A stretch of DNA of 28,272 bases from Cellvibrionales bacterium UBA4495 (GTDB lineage Bacteria; Pseudomonadota; Gammaproteobacteria; Pseudomonadales; Porticoccaceae), in the NCBI GenBank assembly GCA_002388905.1, contig DGNJ01000124.1, positions 65,976 through 94,247 of the forward strand. Direction: 5' to 3'. Position numbers and translations under genes: made by a program. The first letter of the stretch is position 1. Every line of letters starts with the position of its first letter. Below are positions 16,001-22,661 of the stretch, piece by piece. The notes beneath the pieces were generated by a model. That model ran no database searches. It was not told the origin of the DNA and worked only from the letters and a program-made list of their open reading frames with translations.

Positions 16001-16592
16001 GAGGGTAGGGGAAGCGGTTGCCGACCCGCCCGGAAATTTCGACCCGGCCCTCCGGAGCGGCCACCGCCAGCTTTTCCAGGCGCAGGTGCAGGGGGCCGGC
16101 ACTGCCACGCAGTTCGAGACGGTCGACAACTCGCCGGTCATCGCCCAGGGTTATCGCCAGGCGGTCCACCAGGGCGCGCTCTATCCGTACCGGAAAGGGC
16201 AGGGCCAGGCTGGGCCAGGCCGATGCCGTTTCCGGGGCGGCATTGTCCTCGCCGGCCGGAATGACAATGGCGCCATTGGCCAGGACCAGTTCCTTCACCC
16301 GGAGCTGGCCGCCCAGCAGGTCCCAGAGATTCCAGGCGCCGTGGATCCTTTCGAAACGGATGCTTTGGCCGTTCCGGTGCCAGGCAATCTCGTGCACGGT
16401 GACGCCCCCGGCAAGCGTACCCTCCAGGCGACTGTAATCAACGGTTCCTCCGGCACGCGCCAGGGCCAGGTCGATAAGCCAGCGGGTGCCCCGCTCGGTG
16501 GTGACCAGGGTATAGGCACCCGCCAGCAGGCCGGCGACGAGCACTGTCGCCAGCGCGGTGGTCAACGCCGACCAGCGACCCAGGCGGCTCAC
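13053..16592 (-). CDS. tamB: Translocation and assembly module protein TamB
   Basis: A 1179-residue inner-membrane-anchored protein that spans the periplasm; E. coli TamB has 1259. A single N-terminal helix (about 8-28) is followed by long beta-rich repeats of the AsmA/VPS13-like groove type and the C-terminal DUF490/TamB domain (last 330 residues or so), with conserved AVLITGKPLS and the ending typical of the family (DLTDNLGLEARSG, then IDLMFKIEH). TamB works with TamA in insertion of certain outer-membrane proteins and in anterograde phospholipid transport. It starts with GTG at 16592, sharing four bases (GTGA) with the tamA stop, so translation is coupled. No sign of truncation. Confidence 0.93.
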   Translation of the reverse strand: MSRLGRWSALTTALATVLVAGLLAGAYTLVTTERGTRWLIDLALARAGGTVDYSRLEGTLAGGVTVHEIAWHRNGQSIRFERIHGAWNLWDLLGGQLRVKELVLANGAIVIPAGEDNAAPETASAWPSLALPFPVRIERALVDRLAITLGDDRRVVDRLELRGSAGPLHLRLEKLAVAAPEGRVEISGRVGNRFPYPLKLKLDWSLAIPDATVYTGGGRLSGNLKILRLDQRLESPFTAKLSGRLRTRLKASSMEVLPAAMGADLEASWQNVPLPPGAGDAVLVAETGRATLEGGWQDFTFTLDNRLTRTPGSQPPLLLSASGTGRRQQLFLEAFELRLASGKVTGEGEIDWQIPVNWQLRAVIEDLALGDYLPRWPATLNGRLSSQGAWQPGKYSVRLQLADLKGRIHDRTIDGSGLITVTTGLGRVDDLTLRVGENRLQVDGTVADGQELTWQLAAPNLSALHGDLSGSLHASGTLGGTWSDLEVRLRAEGRRLGLAEWSTDDLNLALDRDLGGHYRVALDGRDLARAGPIASELALRGKGTLEDHHLDLAVAAKGVVVDAGLKGGLTGGQRWRGTLASLQVEDIAAGTWRLEQATALELAADRLALAPFCLTSGSDGGGSLCGRATLVAGELEAQAEIAGLPLARLNPLLPPGSRLEGLAEGSARLSGPLTNLEGRFQLATRDLVLEFQPAGDESPITRPATLTLEGTLTPRDVAGSGVFRIADVGHLDLDFRAGQPLVDARLSGSLRGGFDQLRWLDGLFAELDKPEGTLAVDLTLSGRTSAPALAGRLTLGDAGVQIPAAGIQLENGRGNITFDPGGSWQLDLSVDSHSGGSGSGDHGLGESGKGTLNLAGSGRNFLPARLEGELELTGNNFRLLDRPDLNARVSPSLDIGIRPDAIEIGGRLEINEGRVEIRQSSTQAIAVSPDEEIYPADRRPANGSRRQINVDIGLHLGDSFRFSGYGLTGRLAGDLQVSQRGNSPTRALGTIEIHDGVYKAYGQKLEIREGLLVFQGPVTKPGLDITAVRSTPYATVGVVIGGTPGDLNSEIFSDPELPPTEAMAVLITGKPLSSATQSDANRIANAAASLGISRSAWITNKLRDSFGIDVLTLQGGEAYTESSLLVGKYLTPRLFIGYVQNLFTPQGAVELEYDLTDNLGLEARSGETQSIDLMFKIEH

Positions 16593-18319
16593 AGGTCCGG
16601 TCCCATGGACAGGTGCAGGCGGAAGCCGCCATCAGCCAATGGAAAGGCGAAGTCGACCCGGATGGGGCCGATGGGGGAGCGCCAGCGCACCCCGAAGCCG
16701 GCGCTTCGATGCAGGTTAAACTGGTCGCTATCGAAGGCATTGCCGGCGTCGAAAAAGATGGCGGCACTGTACTTTTCCCATACCGGGTAGTCGTATTCGA
16801 CGCTGCCGGTGAGCAGGTACTTGCCCCCCAGCACTTCGCCCGCGGCGTTTTCCGGGCCCAGGCTCTCGTAGGCGAAACCGCGGACACTGTTATCGCCGCC
16901 GGCAAAAAAGCGCAGGCTGGCGGGCAGTGCGGAGAAATCCGAGACGGCCGTGGCACCGCCCGCGGCACGGGTGATAAGACGGCCTCCGATCAGAGGCAGT
17001 ATCAGCTTGCCGTCCAGGGCGGCCTGGCTGAAAGACGTATCCGAGATCAGTCCCTCGACGGCGCCGCGCAGGGAGGCGTTGATCCGCCAGCCCCGGGTGG
17101 GATAGCGCGAGTCATTGGCTTCGCTGCGGCTCCAGTTGATGCCGGGAACTAACAGCGTGGCGGTGCGGCTCTCGTCGGCGATACGGTAATTTTCCTGGAT
17201 GAAACTCAGGCTCAGGGTCTGCAACCAGTCCTCCCCCTGTCGGGTCGTGCGCGACGCTTCCAGTTGGTAACTGGTGCTCTCCGCGGTGTCGGTTTCCTCC
17301 CGCTGGACACCCGCCCCAAGGATGATGCGCTCGTGCAGAGGATCTTCGCCTGGAATTCGGTACTGGAAGGATGCGTTGGACAAGACCGGCGACCATTGCC
17401 CGGACAGCTTATAGGTATGGCCGCGCCGGTTGACCCGCCGGTTGGCGAAACCGGTGCTTAAGCGAGGTCCGGTGTCGGTGGAGGCACCGACACCCAGCGT
17501 CGTCAGGAACTTGGAGCGGGGACTCAGTTCCACATGGATGGGGACTCTGTGGCTGCCTGCGTCGGGGTTGCCCTGGTCGACACTGGCCCGCTTGAAGTAT
17601 TGGCTGTCATTCAGGGCGTGCTGCAGGGCAATCAGGGCGTCAGTACTGTAGGGGTCGCCGGGTGCGAACGGACTGAAGCGGCGCAGGAAGCTCGAATCAA
17701 GGGGATTGTCCCCGAAATCAATGGCGCCGAAACGGTAGCGGGGACCACTCTGGTAGCGCAGCCGTACCGTCGCCGTATTGGCCCGGGTGTCGACCTGGAG
17801 CCGGCGCTCGGTAAAGCGGCCGTCGAAATAGCCCCGGTTGCGGCCCAGTTCCTCGATGCTGACCCGGGCCTGGCGATAATTGTCGTGATTGAGGGGCATG
17901 CCCTCCCGTAAGGGCAGGTTGTCGAGGAGTCGGTTAAAGGCGGGATCCCCTGCCGCCTCACCCTCGATGTCCAGGCTCACGGAGGCCAGGGTGACCCGCT
18001 CGCCTGGATTCAGTTGCACCCGGATGCGCCAGCAGTCTTCCGTTCGCTCCCGGATCAAATGCCAATCGCCACGATAATAGCCCAGTGCCCGCAAAGCCCG
18101 GGAGATGGACTCGTCCGCGCTCCGCAGGCGGCTGCGCAGGCGCAGTTCGGCGATGTCACAGGGCAGTTCCTCCAGGGCAAGGTGAGCGCGGACGTTGTCG
18201 ACAAGGGCGTCGGAGCCTCCCTGGATTTCAAGAAATACGCTCTGGTTCGCACCGGCGGCTTCCACCAGGGCCAAAAAAAACACCATAGCCGGCAACCGGC
18301 GAAAAACAAAGGGAAGCAT
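16589..18319 (-). CDS. tamA: Outer-membrane assembly factor TamA
   Basis: A 576-residue Omp85-family protein (E. coli TamA has 577). It has a signal peptide (hydrophobic 10-23), three POTRA domains (about 28-265), then a 16-strand barrel. The L6 motif VRGF is at 479-482 in FFAGGDNSVRGFAYESLGP. The C-terminus FRLHLSMGPDL matches the TamA-type ending. It partners TamB, encoded immediately downstream with a 4-base overlap. Two starts are possible: ATG 18319 or ATG 18286 (residue 12); neither has a clear ribosome site, and I kept the longer because it gives a positively charged n-region (FRR) before the hydrophobic core. Confidence 0.93.
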   Translation of the reverse strand: MLPFVFRRLPAMVFFLALVEAAGANQSVFLEIQGGSDALVDNVRAHLALEELPCDIAELRLRSRLRSADESISRALRALGYYRGDWHLIRERTEDCWRIRVQLNPGERVTLASVSLDIEGEAAGDPAFNRLLDNLPLREGMPLNHDNYRQARVSIEELGRNRGYFDGRFTERRLQVDTRANTATVRLRYQSGPRYRFGAIDFGDNPLDSSFLRRFSPFAPGDPYSTDALIALQHALNDSQYFKRASVDQGNPDAGSHRVPIHVELSPRSKFLTTLGVGASTDTGPRLSTGFANRRVNRRGHTYKLSGQWSPVLSNASFQYRIPGEDPLHERIILGAGVQREETDTAESTSYQLEASRTTRQGEDWLQTLSLSFIQENYRIADESRTATLLVPGINWSRSEANDSRYPTRGWRINASLRGAVEGLISDTSFSQAALDGKLILPLIGGRLITRAAGGATAVSDFSALPASLRFFAGGDNSVRGFAYESLGPENAAGEVLGGKYLLTGSVEYDYPVWEKYSAAIFFDAGNAFDSDQFNLHRSAGFGVRWRSPIGPIRVDFAFPLADGGFRLHLSMGPDL

Positions 18320-18352
18320 AAAGAGAACTGCAACTCCGGGATCAGAGACAGG

Positions 18353-18380
18353 ATAGTACTACTGATAGGGGATCCGCCAA
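18353..18380 (-). promoter_or_regulatory. Candidate promoter of tamA-tamB
   Basis: On the minus strand TTGGCG (18380-18375), 16-base spacer, TACTAT (18358-18353); each hexamer matches the sigma70 consensus at 4 of 6. The start point would be near 18346, about 27 bases before the tamA ATG. Confidence 0.4.
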
Positions 18381-18455
18381 ATGGCCAAAATCCGGGCACT
18401 GCTATCGGGCGCCGGCTTGGGTTTATGGTGACACCGGAAATTTTACCGTACCGGC

Positions 18456-19286
18456 TCAGGACATCGCAGGCACCTGGACGCGGATCTCGAGCAGGCTGCC
18501 ATCCCCCGGTAGCCGGGGTCCCGGTGCCGGCGCGGTACACAGGAAAAGGGATTTGCCGTCCCTGCCGCCCAGGGCACAGGCATAGACGCCGGTGTCCACC
18601 GTTATCCGGTCGACGATTTCGCCGCCCTCCCTGACCCGGACGACTTCGTTGAAGATGGTCGCCGCCCAGATGGCACCCTCGCGGTCGATGCAGATGCCGT
18701 CCGGCGGCAGGGAGCCCAGGTCGGCCCAGAGGCGCCGGTTGCTTAAACCACCCCGGCTGTCGATATCGAAAGCCGAGAGACGGCGGGCGAAGGTCTCGGC
18801 GATAATCAGGGTTCCGCCATCCGGCGTAATAACGGCGCCGTTGGGAAAGAGCAGATCTGAGGCAGCCTCCGATACCGAGCCGTCGGCATCGACCCTGGCG
18901 AGGCTGGCGGTGACCCGGGAGTCCAGGGATACGCTGTTTGCGCCGAAATTGCCCACATAGGCCCGGCCCGACGCGTCCACCACCATGTCGTTGCAGGGGC
19001 CGGTGGCGAGGGCGCTCAGGTCGGCGTGTTCCGCCAGGGTACCATCCTCCTCGAGCCGCAGGACCCGGTGGTCTAGCATGGAGACAATCAGCATCCGGCC
19101 GTCGGGCAGCCAGCCCAATCCCGATGGCTGGTTGGCTACCCGTGCCACCACCTCGAGCCGGTTGCCCGGTCCCAGGCAGTTGACCACCCGTCGGGAAAAA
19201 TCCGAGAAATAAAGTCTGCCTTCGTGCCAGCGCGGCCCTTCGGGAAATCCCAGGCCGGTGGCGATTGTCTGCTGTTGTCTTTGCAT
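18456..19286 (-). CDS. SMP-30/gluconolactonase/LRE family hydrolase
   Basis: 276 residues forming a six-bladed beta-propeller of the SMP-30 family, metal-dependent lactonases that open sugar or related lactones. The metal-binding set is present: E16 (GFPEGPRW), N99 (GPCND), N149 (FPNGAVITPDG) and D196 (PDGICID). There is no signal peptide, so it is cytosolic. The start is the ATG at 19286; the frame is open to 19466 but the extra stretch is not family sequence. The ribosome site is A-rich and weak. It lies 166 bases after mgtE and 136 before tamA on the same strand, with no functional link that I can see. The substrate is unknown; no sugar pathway genes are nearby. Confidence 0.88.
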   Translation of the reverse strand: MQRQQQTIATGLGFPEGPRWHEGRLYFSDFSRRVVNCLGPGNRLEVVARVANQPSGLGWLPDGRMLIVSMLDHRVLRLEEDGTLAEHADLSALATGPCNDMVVDASGRAYVGNFGANSVSLDSRVTASLARVDADGSVSEAASDLLFPNGAVITPDGGTLIIAETFARRLSAFDIDSRGGLSNRRLWADLGSLPPDGICIDREGAIWAATIFNEVVRVREGGEIVDRITVDTGVYACALGGRDGKSLFLCTAPAPGPRLPGDGSLLEIRVQVPAMS

Positions 19287-19452
19287 TCTTTTTCTTTTTA
19301 CCAATGGAGCTTCAGTGCCGGTAAGCGGGGTCGCCCCCACTGGCCGTATCCACAGAGCTCGCGCGAGGCCCAATAAAGACTTACCCGGACGGCATTGGAA
19401 GCCTGAGCAGCAGAACAAAACATGCCTATGAGCACTCAGCGGGGTATCCGGG

Positions 19453-20760
19453 CTAGAGCAGGCCACTGAGCATAGTGGCGATCCCCAGGAATGAGAAGAA
19501 CCCGGCGATATCGGTTACCGTGGTCAGGATAATGGACGAAGCCTGTGCCGGATCCTGGCCCAGCCGCACCAGGGCGATGGGCACCACGGCGCCGGCGAAG
19601 CCGGCCATGACCATGGCCAGGATCATGGACGAGGCGATTACTATTACCAGTCCCGGCGAGCCGCTCCAGGCATAGACCCCCAAGCCGCAGGTTACGGCAA
19701 TGCCGATACCGTTCATAAAACCCACCCGGATTTCCTTGAACATAACCTGCAACCAGTGTCGGGCGGTAATTTCCCGCAGGGCCAGGCCGCGCATGGTGAC
19801 CGCCAGGGCCTGGGCACCGGCATTGCCGGACTGGCCCGCCACCACCGGCAGCAGCACCGCCAGGGCGGTGTACTGGGCGATGGTGTTCTCGAACAGGCCC
19901 ACCACCGCGGCGGCCATAAAGGCGGTGACCAGGTTGATCTGCATCCAGGGCATGCGCTTTTTGACCGAGAAAAACGGTTTCGACAGGGCCCGCTCCTCGC
20001 GGCTGGCGCCCACCATGGCAAGGACATCCGAGGAGGCGTCCTCCTGGGACACCTGGACCAGGCTGCTGTGGTTGATCATGCCCAGCATCCGGCCCTGAAT
20101 ATCCACCACGGGCAGGTCCAGTAACTGGTGTTTCTCGAACAATTCCGAGACTTCCTCCCGGGGTGCGGTGCTCTGGACGGCGGCGGTCACCGGTTGCGAT
20201 AGCTCCCGGAGGGGCGTTTCCGGTGCTGCAATGGCAATATCCTGGAGAAAGACCTTCGCGTTCAGCCGTCCTTCGTCGTCTATCAGGAACAGGCTCCGGC
20301 TGGTTTTCATCTTTTCCCGGCGCAGGCTGTCCAGGGCCTGGGCGGCGGTGAGCGTGCCCCGATAGGCGGGAACCCGGGGGTTCATCAGGCGCCCGGCGCT
20401 GTTTTCCGGGTACTCCATGAGTGTCGTCAGTTCCCGGTGTACGCTATTCGGCAGGCGTGCCAGCTGCGTCTGCCGCTCCTGCTCCGGCAACTGACCCAGC
20501 AGCCGCGCGGCGTCCTGGGGTTCCATCTCGCCGAGCAGGCCGCTTTGCAGGTCTTCCGGCAGGCGGGTCAGCAGTTCCGCGGCGGTGGCCGGTACCAGCC
20601 GGCGCCAAACCGGCAGGAGTACGTGCACCGGCTGCTCGGCCACGGCGTCCAGGAAATCTTTCGGGTCCAGGGTCTCGATCCGGTGGGCGGCCTCCCGGGG
20701 ATAGTCGAGCAGGAAGCGACGGGTTAATGCCTGGTCGACGACCTGGGGTTCAAGTGTCAT
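19453..20760 (-). CDS. mgtE: Magnesium transporter MgtE
   Basis: A 435-residue channel-like Mg2+ transporter of the inner membrane. Domains in order: MgtE N domain (about 15-120), two CBS motifs (about 125-240; YPENSAGRLMNP marks the junction), the plug/linker helix, then five TM helices (about 275-435). Conserved membrane motifs are GQSGNAGAQALAV (309-321) and TTVTDIAGFFSFLG (413-426), with D417 equivalent to the pore Asp of Thermus MgtE. In this family the cytosolic domains sense intracellular Mg2+ and close the pore. Start ATG 20760 with GGGAG 9 bases before. Its start overlaps the end of the preceding MgtE-like gene by 11 bases, so translation is coupled. Confidence 0.95.
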   Translation of the reverse strand: MTLEPQVVDQALTRRFLLDYPREAAHRIETLDPKDFLDAVAEQPVHVLLPVWRRLVPATAAELLTRLPEDLQSGLLGEMEPQDAARLLGQLPEQERQTQLARLPNSVHRELTTLMEYPENSAGRLMNPRVPAYRGTLTAAQALDSLRREKMKTSRSLFLIDDEGRLNAKVFLQDIAIAAPETPLRELSQPVTAAVQSTAPREEVSELFEKHQLLDLPVVDIQGRMLGMINHSSLVQVSQEDASSDVLAMVGASREERALSKPFFSVKKRMPWMQINLVTAFMAAAVVGLFENTIAQYTALAVLLPVVAGQSGNAGAQALAVTMRGLALREITARHWLQVMFKEIRVGFMNGIGIAVTCGLGVYAWSGSPGLVIVIASSMILAMVMAGFAGAVVPIALVRLGQDPAQASSIILTTVTDIAGFFSFLGIATMLSGLL

Positions 20761-21595
20761 TGTTGTCTCCCGGTGGTCTGTCGTAATTACCATTGGCCCC
20801 CAGTTGGAAAAGGCCGGTGCAGGTTATTACCAGGGCACCGGCCAGGTGTGCGAACAGGGATCGGTTCACCGGGGCAGAGGGCGGCCGGGTACGCGCCAGG
20901 CCCCGGTTCAGGGCCTGCCGGCTGAGGGTGCCCAGGTGGGCCCGGTTGCGGCCGCGCACCGGCAACAGTGTATAGTGATTCCAGGAGGCGAGGGCCCCGG
21001 CTTGGCGCAGGCTCAGGTCGGCGGCAATGGCGGGAACCTCCGGGTCGGCGAGCTCCGCCAGGAGGCGGTCGGCAGGGCTGACCAGCAGGGCGTCGACGCC
21101 CACCAGGCCGACGTTACGGCGGCTTTCATCGACAACCACCAGGGCGGCGCCGAAAGGTTCGTTTTCCCTGGCCAGCAGTTCCAGGCAATCCCCGGCTGAA
21201 AGGTTGTCACGAAAATAGGGGGTGGACATGTCCATCCAGGCACCCACGGTGTTTTCCTGGTAGGAGAGGGTGCGCTTCAGGTTGTTTGCCAGCCGCCCGG
21301 GAAGATCCTCGAGCATGGCCCGCTGGCGAGCCGGTTCCTGCAGGCGCAGGAGCGCGGCGGTATCCCGGTAGGGCAGCCCCGCCAGCAGGGCGGCGGCCCT
21401 GTCCCCCGACATCTTCTGGAGGACCCGGGCCGCGGGCCAGGCGTCCATGGCGGTGAATACGGGCGCCAGCAGGCGGACCGGGATATCCTCCAGCCAGGCG
21501 CCGGCATCCGCCGGGTCCAGGCCCTGGATTACCGTCGCGGCGGCGGGCGCCCGGTGGGCGAGAAAATCCAGGCTCAGGGGATTATGGCTGGCCAT
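20750..21595 (-). CDS. MgtE-like regulatory protein: N domain, CBS pair, one TM helix
   Basis: 281 residues that resemble the cytosolic half of MgtE: an N domain with the repeating LxxLP-type helices (about 25-110), YQENTVGAWMDMST (112-125), the counterpart of YPENSAGRLMNP in MgtE, then a degenerate CBS pair (about 125-232). A single hydrophobic helix follows (about 247-266), and the protein ends where MgtE would enter its five-helix pore. It is therefore not a transporter by itself. The reading frame is intact, has a good ribosome site (CCGGAGACC) and overlaps both neighbours (14 bases with the channel gene, 11 with mgtE), which argues against a decayed copy. A role as regulatory or docking subunit for MgtE or for the channel is inference. 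Confidence 0.8.
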   Translation of the reverse strand: MASHNPLSLDFLAHRAPAAATVIQGLDPADAGAWLEDIPVRLLAPVFTAMDAWPAARVLQKMSGDRAAALLAGLPYRDTAALLRLQEPARQRAMLEDLPGRLANNLKRTLSYQENTVGAWMDMSTPYFRDNLSAGDCLELLARENEPFGAALVVVDESRRNVGLVGVDALLVSPADRLLAELADPEVPAIAADLSLRQAGALASWNHYTLLPVRGRNRAHLGTLSRQALNRGLARTRPPSAPVNRSLFAHLAGALVITCTGLFQLGANGNYDRPPGDNNDT

Positions 21596-22409
21596 CGGCG
21601 GTCTCCGGGTTAAGTACGGTGACGGACTCGTCCAGGCAGCGGGCCCCGGGCACCAGGGCCGTGCCCTCGGCTGTCTCCAGGACAACGCCGGTGGCGGTGA
21701 ATTCGAGCACCCGGCCCTCCACTTCGCCTATTCGCGCCTGTTGGCCAGCGCGGATGAAAAGTTTGAGGTGGTGGGTGGCGATCAGGTTGCGGACCAGGTT
21801 CTGGGAGCCCAGGCCGAAGGCCAGGGCGAAGCCCGTGACCGCCGCCGCCAGGACAATGGCCAGGACCAGAATCAGGAAGGTGACGTCGATGCCCACTTGA
21901 TCGAGGCCAATGACCAGGGCCACGGTCACCGTCGCTACCTGGGTGGCCTGGCCCAGCAGGGGTGCGCGCACCAGATTGGCGGAAGCGGCGGCGTGGGTCA
22001 CCAGATTGCGCAGGATATTGCCCAGTATCAGGCCGGCGAGAATGACCACCACCCCGGCGGCGGCGGACGGCAGGTAGGTGACGATCCTCTCCAGCCACAG
22101 CGCCATGCCGGTCAGGCCCAGGATACGGATGGCGGCGGTGGCGAACAGCAAGATGGTTATCCAGAAAACCGCCAGCCCGAGCAGGCGCGCGGCGGTGGCG
22201 GGGATGCGCACCAGGCCCAGGGTGGCGCCGGGCAGGAGCCGGTCCAGCAGCCGGTTCAGTCCCCGGGCGGAACGTTCCGTGACCAGGCGCAGAATGCGTG
22301 CCAGGAGCCAGCCCGCCACCAGCAGGGTGAGGCCCGCAAGCAGGTCGGGCAGGTAAGCGATAAAAGCGGACGCACTGGCCGCCAATTGGGCCCGGATGTC
22401 ATCAACCAT
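21582..22409 (-). CDS. Small mechanosensitive-channel family protein, CmpX-like
   Basis: 275 residues, inner membrane. It has four or five hydrophobic segments (about 17-40, 73-95, 110-133, 158-200) of the conserved TM-helix repeat type, a pore-like GLGSQNLVRNLIATHHLK (199-216) recalling TM3 of MscS, and a short beta domain (about 217-268). The large C-terminal alpha/beta cage of E. coli MscS is absent. Length and layout match Pseudomonas CmpX. Such proteins are proposed to be tension-gated channels or envelope-stress modulators. The start ATG 22409 follows GGGGAGAGGAAC. First gene of an overlapping operon with the MgtE-like protein and MgtE. Confidence 0.85.
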   Translation of the reverse strand: MVDDIRAQLAASASAFIAYLPDLLAGLTLLVAGWLLARILRLVTERSARGLNRLLDRLLPGATLGLVRIPATAARLLGLAVFWITILLFATAAIRILGLTGMALWLERIVTYLPSAAAGVVVILAGLILGNILRNLVTHAAASANLVRAPLLGQATQVATVTVALVIGLDQVGIDVTFLILVLAIVLAAAVTGFALAFGLGSQNLVRNLIATHHLKLFIRAGQQARIGEVEGRVLEFTATGVVLETAEGTALVPGARCLDESVTVLNPETADGQP

Positions 22410-22661
22410 GGCGTTCCTCTCCCCGTTGTTCTTGTTCCTGCAGTCTAGAGTGTTTTTACTCGGGAAAGAAGCTGCCGTCCGGTTGCCCGTGCCCGATTGC
22501 CAGAGTGCGGTGGCGGGACAAAACACAGTGGCTACAATGGGGATGACGGCAAACCGGCCCCCAGGCGGGGTGGCTATACTCTTCAATGGCGCAGGAGTCC
22601 CGGGAGTTCCTGAACGTCATGGAGCCGCGAACACTTCCGACAATCAGCAAAGGAAGCATCA
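22410..22661. other. Divergent promoter region, mscS-like operon / gdhB
   Basis: 252 bases without a gene. A TATACT (22575-22580) could be the -10 of gdhB and a TAGACT (minus strand, 22448-22443) that of the channel operon, but neither has a convincing -35. I see no operator or riboswitch; in particular no recognisable Mg2+ sensor (M-box) leader precedes the operon, whose leader would be only about 30 bases. Confidence 0.35.

Noticed and set aside
19327..19337. Small hairpin GGGGTCGCCCC between mgtE and the SMP-30 gene
   Set aside because: Four base pairs with no T-run; too short to call a terminator or attenuator.
19287..19466. 60-codon N-terminal extension of the SMP-30 protein
   Set aside because: Cys/Arg-rich non-family sequence overlapping the mgtE stop; the family fold starts right after the ATG at 19286.
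22410..22661. M-box or other Mg2+ riboswitch ahead of the MgtE operon
   Set aside because: The leader before the first gene is too short and no conserved riboswitch core could be seen.
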